Assembly (NCBI GenBank): GCA_903859415.1
Contig: CAIOMN010000117.1
Coordinates: 1 to 62,133, forward strand
Length of the DNA: 62,133 nt
Direction: 5' to 3'
Origin: an uncultured Methylococcaceae bacterium
GTDB taxonomy: Bacteria; Pseudomonadota; Gammaproteobacteria; Methylococcales; Methylomonadaceae
Position numbers and translations under genes: made by a program. This document shows, piece by piece, positions 1 to 10,180 of this stretch; within the stretch, counting starts at the first letter, position 1; each line of letters opens with the position of its first letter. The notes beneath the pieces were generated by a model, which was not told the DNA's origin, ran no database searches, and saw only the letters and a list, made by a program, of their open reading frames with translations.

Positions 1-202
1 GTAGCTGAAAACTGGATACATTAATCTTTTTTCGCAAGCAAATAGTGGGTAACTCCGCTGTTCTATATTCAGCGCTGGCTTGATAAGGGCTGAATCTATT
101 TTGTTCAAATGAGATTGTCCGGTAAGATGAACAGATTGGTGGCTTTATCGACATGCAATCCACCATAATCAATTAAATTGAACGAAAACTCAGGTTAAAT
201 AA

Positions 203-439
203 ATGCCAACTGTGTTACGAATTGGACCTTACCGCTTCTTCTTTTTTGCTGGAGATCGGGATGAACCCGCTCACATCCACATTGAACGGGAAGACAAGGT
301 TGCTAAGTTTTGGCTTGATCCTGTGCGTTTGCATAGTAGTGGCGGTTTTTCACGAAATGAGATCATCCGCATCCACAGAATTGTCGGCGAATATCAAACA
401 CCATTAAGAGAGGCTTGGAATGCATATTTCCAAAATTGA
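203..439 (+). CDS. DUF4160 domain protein
   Basis: This is a 78-residue protein of the DUF4160 type. The family pattern is visible: an aromatic-rich strand near residues 8-16, then a DEPAHIHIE segment at about 20-28, a central WLDP, and a C-terminal EAWNAYF. The molecular function is unknown. DUF4160 genes are very often followed by a DUF2442 gene, as here, where the next ORF overlaps the last 20 bases. That coupling, the small size and the adjacent HigA-type antitoxin suggest an accessory, possibly toxin-antitoxin-like module, which is inference only. The ATG lies a few bases after a weak CAGG. An alternative frame from 222 is a shadow. Confidence 0.8.
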   Translation: MPTVLRIGPYRFFFFAGDRDEPAHIHIEREDKVAKFWLDPVRLHSSGGFSRNEIIRIHRIVGEYQTPLREAWNAYFQN

Positions 440-719
440 AATCGAGGTTCCGACTGCAGAAAACCTCACAGTGACAGAAGATACCTTAAGTGTTGACTTG
501 AGCGATGGAAGAACAATATCTGTTCCGCTGGCGTGGTATCCACGCTTAACCTACGCATCCCAATCGGAGCAAAACAATTGGCGGCTGATTGGAAAGGGTT
601 ACGGAATACATTGGGAAGACATTGATGAGGACATCAGCATAGAAGGATTGTTGGCAGGTAAACCCTCTGGTGAAAGTCAGACATCTTTCAAGAAATGGCT
701 GGATAGTCGATTTTCTTGA
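420..719 (+). CDS. DUF2442 domain protein
   Basis: This 99-residue protein carries the DUF2442 signature: an N-terminal strand, then LSVDLSDGRTISVPLAWYPRL at about residues 23-43, and a late GYGIHWEDIDEDISIEGLL. It ends with a short basic/serine tail. It starts inside the 3' end of the DUF4160 gene (20-base overlap), so the two are almost certainly co-translated. The fold in this family is small and beta-rich, and some members carry an added helix-turn-helix, which is not seen here. No biochemical role can be assigned from sequence. By context it is the likely partner of the DUF4160 protein. Confidence 0.82.
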   Translation: MHISKIEIEVPTAENLTVTEDTLSVDLSDGRTISVPLAWYPRLTYASQSEQNNWRLIGKGYGIHWEDIDEDISIEGLLAGKPSGESQTSFKKWLDSRFS

Positions 720-759
720 TTGATGGTGGTTAGAAGCCAGTGAAAGTATAAAGCAGTAA

Positions 760-1116
760 ATGAATATTAAGCCTATCCGTAACGATGAAGATCTTGAGTT
801 GACGTTTAATCGTCTTGAGACGATATTTCAAGCGCAAGAAGGTACCCTAGAAGCAGAAGAAATGGAGATACTGGTGGCATTAGTGGAAGCCTATGAAAAT
901 AAACATTACCCGATTAGTCCGGCTGATCCTATTGAAGCTATTAAGTTTCGTATGGAACAACAAGGTCTTACGCCACGTGATCTTGAAACCTATATAGGCT
1001 CTAGTGGTCGAGTGTCCGAAGTATTAAATCGTAAACGTGCATTAAGTCTGCGCATGATTAAGCGTTTACATGATGGATTGCAAATTCCTTATGAGAGCTT
1101 GTTGTCCGGTGCGTAA
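760..1116 (+). CDS. HigA-type antitoxin / XRE-like regulator
   Basis: This 118-residue protein resembles HigA antitoxins of the COG5499 type. Its N-terminal acidic helical half (residues 1-50) has the usual ETIFQAQEGTLEAEEMEILV stretch. The C-terminal helix-turn-helix (about 60-115) contains IKFRMEQQGLTPRDLE and GSSGRVSEVLNRKRALS. HigA proteins bind and neutralise HigB RNases and repress their own operon. No HigB-like ORF is visible just upstream, where the DUF4160/DUF2442 pair sits 40 bases away. It is therefore either an orphan antitoxin or the regulator or antitoxin of that pair. The gene ends 66 bases before the convergent tadA stop. Confidence 0.82.
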   Translation: MNIKPIRNDEDLELTFNRLETIFQAQEGTLEAEEMEILVALVEAYENKHYPISPADPIEAIKFRMEQQGLTPRDLETYIGSSGRVSEVLNRKRALSLRMIKRLHDGLQIPYESLLSGA

Positions 1117-1182
1117 TTTTTTCAGAACCCGTGTTAGTAATTGCTTTAGCTTAAATGTGATTAAAGATATGATCTCTATCAC

Positions 1183-1644
1183 TTAACGCCTAGCGCGAAA
1201 GAAGTCCCTTAACTGCTCCGCACACTGGCTTTCTAACACGCCACCCGTCCAGCTAATTTGATGGTTTAAGAAACTGGCATCTGTCAGACTTAACGCATTA
1301 CAAACAGCGCCTCTTTTAGGATCATATGCACCGAATACCAAGCGTTTTATCCTGCCATGAGCCAAGGCACCCATACACATAACACAGGGCTCTAATGTCA
1401 CGTACAAGGTCGTATCGTTAATTCTATAATTTTTTAACGCTAATCCTGCCGCCCTTAAAGCCACTATTTCTGCATGAGCGGTAGGATCATGATGAGTTAT
1501 AACGCTGTTCCAGCCTTCAGCGATACAGCGATTATCTTTAACAACAATCGCACCCACAGGCACTTCTCCGCATTGCTCTGCACGTTGCGCCAGGCGAAAA
1601 GCATAGCGCATCCATGCTTCGTCTTCTTCTGGGCTTATTCCCAT
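1183..1644 (-). CDS. tadA: tRNA-specific adenosine deaminase TadA
   Basis: This 153-residue zinc deaminase converts A34 to inosine in the wobble position of tRNA-Arg(ACG). The zinc and catalytic signatures are intact: HAE at about residues 57-59 (zinc histidine and proton-shuttling glutamate) and PCVMC at about 86-90 (two zinc cysteines). EVPVGAIVV and the C-terminal RDFFRARR are also typical. The ATG overlaps the last 10 bases of guaA, so it probably sits at the end of a guaB-guaA-tadA transcript, an arrangement known from other gammaproteobacteria. Length is normal for the family. Confidence 0.96.
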   Translation of the reverse strand: MGISPEEDEAWMRYAFRLAQRAEQCGEVPVGAIVVKDNRCIAEGWNSVITHHDPTAHAEIVALRAAGLALKNYRINDTTLYVTLEPCVMCMGALAHGRIKRLVFGAYDPKRGAVCNALSLTDASFLNHQISWTGGVLESQCAEQLRDFFRARR

Positions 1645-3221
1645 TCAATCGTAGCAGGTGGCTTACCTGATATATCATAAGCCACACGAGAAATGCCAGG
1701 CACTTCGTTGATAATACGTCGAGAGATAAGATCTAAAAACTCATACGGTAAGTGTGCCCAACGTGCGGTCATAAAATCAATCGTTTCTACGGCACGAATG
1801 GCAATCACGTAATCATAACGACGACCATCACCCATCACACCCACTGACTTTACCGGTAAAAATACCGCGAAGGCTTGACTGACTTTATCGTAAAGATCAT
1901 GCCGGTATAATTCTTCGATAAAAATGGCATCTGCTTGACGTAACAAATCAGCGTATTGTTTTTTAACTTCACCTAAAATTCTGACGCCCAAACCAGGCCC
2001 AGGGAAAGGATGCCTAAACACCATATCGGCAGGCAAGCCTAACTCTAAACCGAGTCGTCTTACTTCATCCTTAAATAACTCACGTAAAGGCTCAACCAAT
2101 TTTAATAGCATATTTTCAGGCAAACCACCCACATTATGGTGTGACTTAATCAAATGCGCTTTACCACTTTTTGAACCGGCTGATTCAATCACATCGGGAT
2201 AAATGGTGCCTTGTGCCAGCCATTTTGCATCCTTGATTTTTGCGGCTTCTTCATCAAAGATTTCGACGAATAAGTTACCGATAATTTTACGCTTTTGTTC
2301 TGGATCAGTAACACCCGCTAACGCTTCTAAATAACGTGACTCTGCATCGACTCTAATGACTTTTACGCCCATGTGTTCTGCAAAGGTCGCCATGACTTGA
2401 TCGCCTTCGTGTAAGCGTAATAAGCCAGTATCTACAAATACACAGGTTAATTGGTCTTTAATCGCTTTATGCAATAAAGCCGCGACAACGGAAGAATCAA
2501 CGCCGCCTGACAAGCCTAAGATCACATGATCTGTACCGACTTTTTCTCTGACGGCATTAATACTATCTTCAATAATATTACTGGCTGTCCATAAGGCTTC
2601 ACAACCACAGATATCTAATACAAAGCGCGAAAGAATCCGTCCACCTTGTTTAGTGTGGGTGACTTCTGGATGAAATTGTAGGGCATAAAAAGCCTTGTCT
2701 TCATTGGCTATACCCGCAATAGGTGCGCCGTCAGAACTGGCTATCAGGGAGAATCCTTCTGGTAAATCAACTACGCGATCACCGTGACTCATCCAGACAT
2801 CTAATAATCCATAGCCTTCTGGAGAAAGATGATCTTCAATCCCGGTTAATAATTTTGAATGGCCACGTGCTCTAATTTGCGCATAGCCAAACTCTCGGTG
2901 ATTTGAGCTTTCAACTTTACCGCCCATTTGTTCTGTCATGGTTTGCATACCATAACAAATACCCAACACGGGTATACCCAAGTCAAAAACACACTGTGGA
3001 GCACGGGGTGTATCGCCACTGGTTACAGTGTCGGGACCGCCCGACAATATAATGCCATTTGGGGCAAAACCTTTAATCTCTGACTCAGAACATTCACAAG
3101 AATAAATTTCACAATAAACCCCAATTTCACGAATGCGACGGGCTATTAATTGAGTATATTGAGAACCAAAATCTAAAATAAGGATTTTATGGCTATGGAT
3201 GTTATTGGATGCTTGTTTCAC
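1635..3221 (-). CDS. guaA: GMP synthase (glutamine-hydrolysing)
   Basis: GuaA converts XMP to GMP using ATP and glutamine. The N-terminal class I glutaminase domain shows the GICYG nucleophile motif and the HPE of the triad. The ATP-pyrophosphatase domain has the SGGVDSS P-loop, and the C-terminal dimerisation domain ends in the invariant KPPATIEWE. The frame is open to a TTG at 3275, which would add 18 lysine- and isoleucine-rich residues absent from relatives. I prefer the GTG at 3219-3221, giving 528 residues, close to the usual 525. Neither start has a strong ribosome binding site. guaB lies 127 bases upstream, the classical guaBA order. Confidence 0.95.
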   Translation of the reverse strand: MKQASNNIHSHKILILDFGSQYTQLIARRIREIGVYCEIYSCECSESEIKGFAPNGIILSGGPDTVTSGDTPRAPQCVFDLGIPVLGICYGMQTMTEQMGGKVESSNHREFGYAQIRARGHSKLLTGIEDHLSPEGYGLLDVWMSHGDRVVDLPEGFSLIASSDGAPIAGIANEDKAFYALQFHPEVTHTKQGGRILSRFVLDICGCEALWTASNIIEDSINAVREKVGTDHVILGLSGGVDSSVVAALLHKAIKDQLTCVFVDTGLLRLHEGDQVMATFAEHMGVKVIRVDAESRYLEALAGVTDPEQKRKIIGNLFVEIFDEEAAKIKDAKWLAQGTIYPDVIESAGSKSGKAHLIKSHHNVGGLPENMLLKLVEPLRELFKDEVRRLGLELGLPADMVFRHPFPGPGLGVRILGEVKKQYADLLRQADAIFIEELYRHDLYDKVSQAFAVFLPVKSVGVMGDGRRYDYVIAIRAVETIDFMTARWAHLPYEFLDLISRRIINEVPGISRVAYDISGKPPATIEWE

Positions 3222-3348
3222 GATGATTTTCTGTATTTTAAATTTAATTTCAGACCACTTTATGCTGTTATACAAATCGATTTAACAATGTGCATAACAA
3301 CTAAAGTGATTGAGTAAGCGAATAAAGATTGAGTGCGACTTTAATGAA

Positions 3349-4824
<1,476 letters not shown>

Positions 4825-4918
4825 CTAATTACTACTAAAATAACTGGGCATTATACGGGGAGTTTGTTAACTATCGTAGTATTAAAAAGAAACACAAGCT
4901 AAAAATAGAAGGACGTTT

Positions 4919-4942
4919 TAAAAATTGACTTACACAGTCAAC
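4919..4942 (-). terminator. Possible Rho-independent terminator after sspB
   Basis: Read on the minus strand, the stem TTGACT/AGTCAA with a five-base loop is followed by TTTTT, about 30 bases after the sspB stop. The stem is only six pairs and AT-rich, so it would be a weak terminator. Its position between sspB and guaB fits an end to the pet-ssp transcript. Confidence 0.45.
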
Positions 4943-4970
4943 TTACAACTTATTTCTTATAAGCTTTTAA

Positions 4971-5348
4971 TCACTTTACTATGCGTAAATTAGGTCTTGA
5001 TGGTGGCTTACTATCAGGAGGTGGATTTTCATCTGTCAATTCTTCCTGATCAAAAATCATTCCCTTACCATTTTCTTTAGCGTAAATGGCCATAACTGCA
5101 GAGACTGGAACAACAATTCCCATCGGCTTTCCACTAAACCTGGCATTAAATTGTATATCCGTATTACCCAAATCAAGCCCTTGTATTGCTTGAGGCTTAA
5201 TATTTAAAATTATTTTTCCATCTTCAATTAGTTTTAGCGGCAAGACTGCACGAGTATTTTCTGCATTTACCAGTAAATAAGGCGTCAACTCATTATCAAT
5301 TATCCATTCATAAATTGAGCGAATCAAATAGGGCTTTAAAGAAGTCAT
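4971..5348 (-). CDS. sspB: ClpXP specificity adaptor SspB
   Basis: This 125-residue stringent starvation protein B delivers ssrA-tagged peptides to ClpXP. The folded N-terminal domain (about 1-100) has the family motifs KPYLIRSIYEW, TPYLLV and LNIKPQAIQGL, and the substrate-groove region RFSGKP. The short flexible tail ends with the ClpX-docking motif RPNLRIVK (compare RGxPxLRVVK of E. coli). It lies 10 bases downstream of sspA, the standard operon. Confidence 0.96.
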   Translation of the reverse strand: MTSLKPYLIRSIYEWIIDNELTPYLLVNAENTRAVLPLKLIEDGKIILNIKPQAIQGLDLGNTDIQFNARFSGKPMGIVVPVSAVMAIYAKENGKGMIFDQEELTDENPPPDSKPPSRPNLRIVK

Positions 5349-5358
5349 TTTGTAATCG

Positions 5359-5994
5359 TTATTTTAAAGGTTCAATCATTTCTTTTTCTGCTTCGCTCAA
5401 GCTTCGCTTAAAAGCGGGTCTTCTAAAAATACGCTGCGCATAATTAGTGATAACATCATTCGGCGTTGAAACATCTATTCCTAAACCAGGTAATCGCCAT
5501 AACAAAGGTGCAATAGCACAATCAATTAAAGAGAACTCATCACTCATAAAATAAGGTCTAGCTGCGAAAATAGGCGTTGCAGATAAAATACTTTCTCTGA
5601 GCATCTTTCTAGCTCGGGAGGCTTTTTTTTCACCAGAAGATAATATTTCATCTAATAATTGATACCAATCTTGATCTATCCTTTTAATCAGCATTCTGGC
5701 ATTGGCACGAGAAACAGGATCCATTTGATGTAATGGAGGATGAGGAAATCGCTCATCTAAGTACTCCATAATAATCCGGGAATCATAAAGAACAAGATCA
5801 CGCTCTATCAACGTTGGGGAAGTACCATTGGGGTTAAGTTCAAGTAAATCCTCTGGTGGATCAGTCGGGTCAAAATATTCTATATCTGCAGTAACCGCTT
5901 TCTCTAGCAAAACAAAACGAGCGCAATGACTCATTGCACAAGTAGGAGATGAAAAAAGCGTCATCACAGATTTACGAGTAATAATATTTGCCAC
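5359..5994 (-). CDS. sspA: Stringent starvation protein A (GST-fold)
   Basis: This 211-residue glutathione-transferase-fold protein has the SspA architecture: an N-terminal thioredoxin-like half (MTLFSSPTCAMSHCARFVL, about residues 11-29) and an alpha-helical C-terminal half. In E. coli SspA binds RNA polymerase and aids stress survival. Relatives lack ordinary GST activity. Translation begins at GTG (5992-5994), preceded by GAGG with an eight-base spacer. An extended -10 (TGCTACAAT) sits about 50 bases further upstream, so sspAB may have its own promoter apart from petABC. Confidence 0.95.
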   Translation of the reverse strand: MANIITRKSVMTLFSSPTCAMSHCARFVLLEKAVTADIEYFDPTDPPEDLLELNPNGTSPTLIERDLVLYDSRIIMEYLDERFPHPPLHQMDPVSRANARMLIKRIDQDWYQLLDEILSSGEKKASRARKMLRESILSATPIFAARPYFMSDEFSLIDCAIAPLLWRLPGLGIDVSTPNDVITNYAQRIFRRPAFKRSLSEAEKEMIEPLK

Positions 5995-6038
5995 GAAAGC
6001 AACCTCTTTGGACGTAATAGGGCAATAAAAGGGTCATT

Positions 6039-6047
6039 GTAGCATAT
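6039..6047 (-). promoter_or_regulatory. Putative extended -10 promoter of sspAB
   Basis: On the minus strand TGCTACAAT forms an extended -10 (TG-N-TACAAT) about 45 bases before the sspA GTG. No good -35 is present at 17 bases, which is compatible with an extended -10 promoter. It is supported by position only. Confidence 0.4.
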
Positions 6048-6129
6048 GCAAGCAATCATTTGATGTTGCCAATAGATGTTTTAGACACCCTTAACAACAA
6101 GAAAACATCCCTGTTTTCATGATTATTTT

Positions 6130-6849
6130 TTAATCTACATCTTTCCAATATTCCTTTTTTAGTAAATAAGCAATCACTGAAAATACTAACAAAAAGAATA
6201 TGACATACTTACCCATACGCTCCCTTTCTAACTGAACAGGCTCACCTACATAGACTAGAAAATTGACGAGATCGTTAACAAATCGATCAAACTCTCTTTC
6301 CGATAATTTTCCTGGTTCATCAAGGATGAGCTTAGTGTACTCACCGTATATTGTTCTACGTGATTCAGCATGCTGCTCCCCTTGTAACTGCCATAAAGGA
6401 TTCGGCATGGCAGTGTCTTCGAAAACCAAATTATTAACTCCAAATGGTCGAGCAGGGTCTACATAGTAACTTTTCAAATAGCTATACAACCAATCTGCAC
6501 CCCGAGATCTTGCAATTAATGACAAATCAGGAGGTTGAACACCGAACCATTTTTCAGCATCATGCTTATTCATGGCACTATGAATTTGGTCGTAAATACT
6601 AGCCCCCTCAGGTGCAATATCTTTCAGAACTTTCTGCTGATCCACACCAGTATCCAGCGCAAAACGTAAGTAACGCATATGCTTAGCTGAATGACAGCCC
6701 AAACAATACGTTACAAAATGTTGGGCGCCTCGCTGCAATGACGCATTATCACTTAAATCAATATCCGCTTCTTGCAATTCAACGGGCTCAGAAGCAACAA
6801 CACCAAACGATAAAGTTAATAACAAGAGTAAAGCAATTAAATTTTTCAT
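6130..6849 (-). CDS. petC: Cytochrome c1 of the bc1 complex
   Basis: This is the haem-c subunit of ubiquinol-cytochrome c reductase. A cleavable signal (MKNLIALLLLLTLSFGVVAS) precedes the periplasmic domain. CLGCH near residue 49 binds haem, and a methionine ligand region is expected around TAMPNPLW. A single C-terminal helix (about 215-234) anchors it, followed by KKEYWKDVD. The ATG at 6847-6849 has GGGAG about 10 bases upstream and begins one base after the petB stop. A TTG three codons earlier is the longer alternative. It is third in petABC. Confidence 0.95.
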   Translation of the reverse strand: MKNLIALLLLLTLSFGVVASEPVELQEADIDLSDNASLQRGAQHFVTYCLGCHSAKHMRYLRFALDTGVDQQKVLKDIAPEGASIYDQIHSAMNKHDAEKWFGVQPPDLSLIARSRGADWLYSYLKSYYVDPARPFGVNNLVFEDTAMPNPLWQLQGEQHAESRRTIYGEYTKLILDEPGKLSEREFDRFVNDLVNFLVYVGEPVQLERERMGKYVIFFLLVFSVIAYLLKKEYWKDVD

Positions 6850-6850
6850 A

Positions 6851-8278
6851 TCAATCAAGGCTCCCTTTTAGTTTTATCGCTAATCGGCTAATAACATCTG
6901 CAATACCTTTAGGATTGGGCCGTCTATTAAAAAAAGTACTTTTAAATGCTGGATGCCCAATTTCTGTAGACACTGGTTTTAATTCTGTTATTTCTTCAAT
7001 TAATGCAGGTAATTGCTCCTCTAACGCATGAAACTGCTCTTCAAGGCTCTGATCCTTTGTCAATCTTCTAGGTACTGGCTTTGTTTTTTCCCATCGCGTA
7101 TAAATCGGCATCAACAAGAAGAAGCCAAAATAAATAGTCGTAAACAGTCTCGCCATTGTGGTGGCGATAGGTGTAACAGGTTGAGTTCCTAAATAACCTA
7201 AGGCTAAAAAACTAACAACAAAGAGAAACAACGCTTTCTTGAAAATACCACCGCGATAACGAATCGATTTTACTTTGCAACGATCTAACCAAGGCATCAA
7301 AAATAACACCACAATCGACCCACCCATACCGATAACACCTGCAAACTTATCAGGAATTGCTCTTAGAATTGAGTAGAAAGGCGTGAAATACCAGACGGGT
7401 GCAATATGCTCAGGTGTCTTCATCGGATCGGCAGGAATAAAGTTAGCATGCTCTAGAAAATAGCCGCCAACTTCAGGCATATAAAATATAATCGTTGCAA
7501 AGAACAACAAAAATACGCCAACTCCAACTAAATCTTTTACCGTGTAATAAGGGTGGAAAGGAATCCCGTCAATTGGGTGACCCCACGGATCTTTAGACGC
7601 CTTAATTTCAATACCATCTGGATTATTTGAACCCACTTCATGCAAAGCTACTAAGTGCATAAAGACCAACATAACCAACACTAAAGGTACAGCAATAACA
7701 TGAAATGCAAAAAACCTGTTTAAGGTCGCATCAGCAATAACATAATCACCCCTGATCCAGAGCGATAAATCGTCACCAATAACGGGAATCGCACTAAACA
7801 AAGAGATAATAACCTGTGCACCCCAAAAAGACATTTGCCCCCAAGGTAATAAGTACCCCATAAAAGCTTCTGCCATGAGAGCCACAAAGAGCAACATCCC
7901 AAAAATCCAAATCAACTCACGTGGATGCTTAAAAGAGCCATATAACAAAGCTCTAAACATGTGCAAATAAACGACAATGAAAAAAGCAGAAGCCCCAGTT
8001 GAGTGCATATAACGCACCAACCAACCCCACGGCACATCCCGCATAATATATTCGACAGAGTCAAAGGCTAACTTTGCATCTGGCTTGTAATTCATGGTTA
8101 ACAAGATGCCAGTAATAATTTGATTGACTAAAACCAGTAAGGCTAAAGAACCAAAAAAGTACCAGATATTAAAATTCTTAGGCGCATAGTAATGCGCCAT
8201 ATGGTCATTCCAAAACTTTGTGACAGGGAATCGATCTAAAACCCAATTACCACATTCACTTAAACGGCTTGGTTTCAT
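6851..8278 (-). CDS. petB: Cytochrome b of the bc1 complex
   Basis: This 475-residue polytopic subunit carries both b haems and the quinone sites. Visible hallmarks are WYFFGSLALLVL, GWLVRYMHSTGAS with a haem histidine, the second-helix histidine in YLHMFRALLYGS, and the Qo-site PEWY variant PVWYFTPFYSILRAIP. The core ends around residue 400. About 70 further residues form a charged, probably coiled-coil tail (DQSLEEQFHALEEQLPALIE) ending KGSLD, unlike the short tail of most bacterial cytochromes b. It overlaps petA by four bases. Confidence 0.95.
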   Translation of the reverse strand: MKPSRLSECGNWVLDRFPVTKFWNDHMAHYYAPKNFNIWYFFGSLALLVLVNQIITGILLTMNYKPDAKLAFDSVEYIMRDVPWGWLVRYMHSTGASAFFIVVYLHMFRALLYGSFKHPRELIWIFGMLLFVALMAEAFMGYLLPWGQMSFWGAQVIISLFSAIPVIGDDLSLWIRGDYVIADATLNRFFAFHVIAVPLVLVMLVFMHLVALHEVGSNNPDGIEIKASKDPWGHPIDGIPFHPYYTVKDLVGVGVFLLFFATIIFYMPEVGGYFLEHANFIPADPMKTPEHIAPVWYFTPFYSILRAIPDKFAGVIGMGGSIVVLFLMPWLDRCKVKSIRYRGGIFKKALFLFVVSFLALGYLGTQPVTPIATTMARLFTTIYFGFFLLMPIYTRWEKTKPVPRRLTKDQSLEEQFHALEEQLPALIEEITELKPVSTEIGHPAFKSTFFNRRPNPKGIADVISRLAIKLKGSLD

Positions 8279-8874
8279 GCGTTTTTCTCCTCAGCGGCTT
8301 CACCAATGATGATGCGTGTCTCGCTTGCATAGCGATAAGGTGGAATTTCTAAATTAGTTGGTGCTGGAACACCTCGATAAACACGACCGGCCAAATCAAA
8401 CCATGAGCCATGACACGGACAGAAGAAACCACCTTTCCACTTTTCACCCAAATCAATAGGAGCTACTTCAGGACGAAATGTCGGAGAACAACCTAAATGC
8501 GTACATAAACCGACAGCCACAAAAATTTCTGGCTTTAATGATCTTGCTTGGTTTTTACTCGATGCGGGCTGCTCTGAATCATTAGAAAGAGGATCTCTAA
8601 GCTCAGCATCTAACGTTTTTAATGTTTCAATAACCTCAGGAGTTCTGTTAAGAACCCATACAGGCTTACCTCGCCACGCAACCCTAATCAATTGCCCAAC
8701 TTCCATTTTACTAATATCCACCTCAACCGGCGCACCTGCTGCCATTGTTTTTACACTCGGTTGCATTTGGGCAAGAAAAGGTACTGCTAAATAGCCTGAA
8801 CCAACAGCGCCAACCACGGTCAATGCCGAGGTTAAAAACTGGCGTTTAGACTTATCTACGCCTTTATTATTCAT
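8275..8874 (-). CDS. petA: Rieske iron-sulfur protein of the bc1 complex
   Basis: This 199-residue Rieske subunit moves electrons from ubiquinol to cytochrome c1. The N-terminus has a KRQFL twin-arginine-like start followed by one membrane helix (about 14-33), then the cluster-binding domain with CTHLGC and CPCHGS, which supply the two cysteines and two histidines of the [2Fe-2S] centre and the stabilising disulfide. The insertion before the first cluster motif (DPLSNDSEQPASSKNQARSL) is somewhat long and polar. It is first gene of petABC, whose promoter should lie in 8875-9028. Confidence 0.96.
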   Translation of the reverse strand: MNNKGVDKSKRQFLTSALTVVGAVGSGYLAVPFLAQMQPSVKTMAAGAPVEVDISKMEVGQLIRVAWRGKPVWVLNRTPEVIETLKTLDAELRDPLSNDSEQPASSKNQARSLKPEIFVAVGLCTHLGCSPTFRPEVAPIDLGEKWKGGFFCPCHGSWFDLAGRVYRGVPAPTNLEIPPYRYASETRIIIGEAAEEKNA

Positions 8875-9028
8875 TATGTGACTCTCCTGATTTTATACGG
8901 CTTTAAAAGCTCATTATTATTTTGCATCAATATAACACTAGAAGCATGTGAATTTGAAGTGCTTAGTTTGAATTGTTCAAGATACTAGCTTAATTTACCT
9001 AAAAACCACACTAATTTATAATTTACGA

Positions 9029-10120
9029 CTAGTTCAATTCTCTAAGACTGCACTTCAATGCCTCAAGAAAAGCTCTATTTTCTTCTGGCTTTCCTATAGT
9101 CACGCGCAAACAATCCGTCAGCACCCCACCTTGACCTGCCATATTTTTAATTAAGACACCTTGTTTTTTGATCGACAAAAAAATATCTGTAGCTGTATTT
9201 TCAGGTGTTTTAAAAAGAATAAAATTAGCCGCACTAGGAAATGGAGTAATACCATTAAGTTCATTCAGCGCATTTAAGACAAGTCCTCTTTCAGTACAAA
9301 TCATTTTAGTCTGCTCATCAAAGAACGTTTTGTTAGATAAAGCAAAAACGGCACTCATTTGAGTAAGACTGTTAATATTGTACGGGAGTCGAATCTTGTT
9401 CAATTGCTCGATTATTTCAGGTCGCCCCATCAGATACCCTAATCTTAGACCTGCAAGACCTAATTTTGAGACCGTACGCATCACTAATAAATTTCCGTAG
9501 CAATCCAATTGATCTAAAAAACTTGCACTGGCAAACGGCGCATACGCTTCATCGATTATCACTAAACCTGGCGAGGCTTTTATAATCTCGACTATCGCAG
9601 CCTCGTTAAATAAATTAGCCGTTGGATTATTGGGATAGGCTAAAAATATAACTCGAGGTTGATGCTGTTCAATAGCCTCTAACATAGCAGGCAAATCTAA
9701 ATCAAAACTATCCGTTAATAAAGGCACGCCAATATATTTTAAGCCTAACGAATCACTGATTTGCTTATACATCACAAACCCAGGCGCGGGTGCTAATACT
9801 GCTGAGGCCTCAGGTAGCGCCATTAAGAGTAACTGAATAATCTCATCAGACCCATTTCCGAGCAACATTTCAAATTGATCTGGTATTTGGGTTAGTTGCT
9901 TAAGAGTCTGAACTAAAGTTTTAGCGTCTGGATCTGGATATCTATTTAACGGACAATCTTTTAAAAGCTCTAACCACTTTAGCTTAATCGCTTCGGGCCA
10001 ACTATAGGGGTTCTCCATCGCATCAAGCTTAACTAGTCCTGTTGCGTCCGCGACTTTATACGCGCTCATAGCAAGAACTTCTTTACGAATAACGTGCGAG
10101 ATTAAATTGCTTTGAGTCAT
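9029..10120 (-). CDS. hisC: Histidinol-phosphate aminotransferase
   Basis: This 363-residue fold-type I PLP enzyme transfers the amino group of glutamate to imidazole-acetol phosphate. Signatures are KLDAMENPY near the N-terminus, GNGSDEII for PLP phosphate contacts, AYPNNPTANLF, DEAYAPF for the cofactor aspartate, and SKLGLAGLRLGY with the Schiff-base lysine. It lies 60 bases after hisD on the same strand and ends the murA-hisG-hisD-hisC run common in gammaproteobacteria and betaproteobacteria. Confidence 0.96.
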   Translation of the reverse strand: MTQSNLISHVIRKEVLAMSAYKVADATGLVKLDAMENPYSWPEAIKLKWLELLKDCPLNRYPDPDAKTLVQTLKQLTQIPDQFEMLLGNGSDEIIQLLLMALPEASAVLAPAPGFVMYKQISDSLGLKYIGVPLLTDSFDLDLPAMLEAIEQHQPRVIFLAYPNNPTANLFNEAAIVEIIKASPGLVIIDEAYAPFASASFLDQLDCYGNLLVMRTVSKLGLAGLRLGYLMGRPEIIEQLNKIRLPYNINSLTQMSAVFALSNKTFFDEQTKMICTERGLVLNALNELNGITPFPSAANFILFKTPENTATDIFLSIKKQGVLIKNMAGQGGVLTDCLRVTIGKPEENRAFLEALKCSLRELN

Positions 10121-10180
10121 AGTTCACTATGTAATGTTAAAGCTTGTAAAGTCATTGACCTAAGTTGATCACTTTACATC

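Noticed and set aside
1-202. HigB toxin gene upstream of the accessory patch
   Set aside because: I read both strands and see no frame resembling HigB or any other family in these bases.
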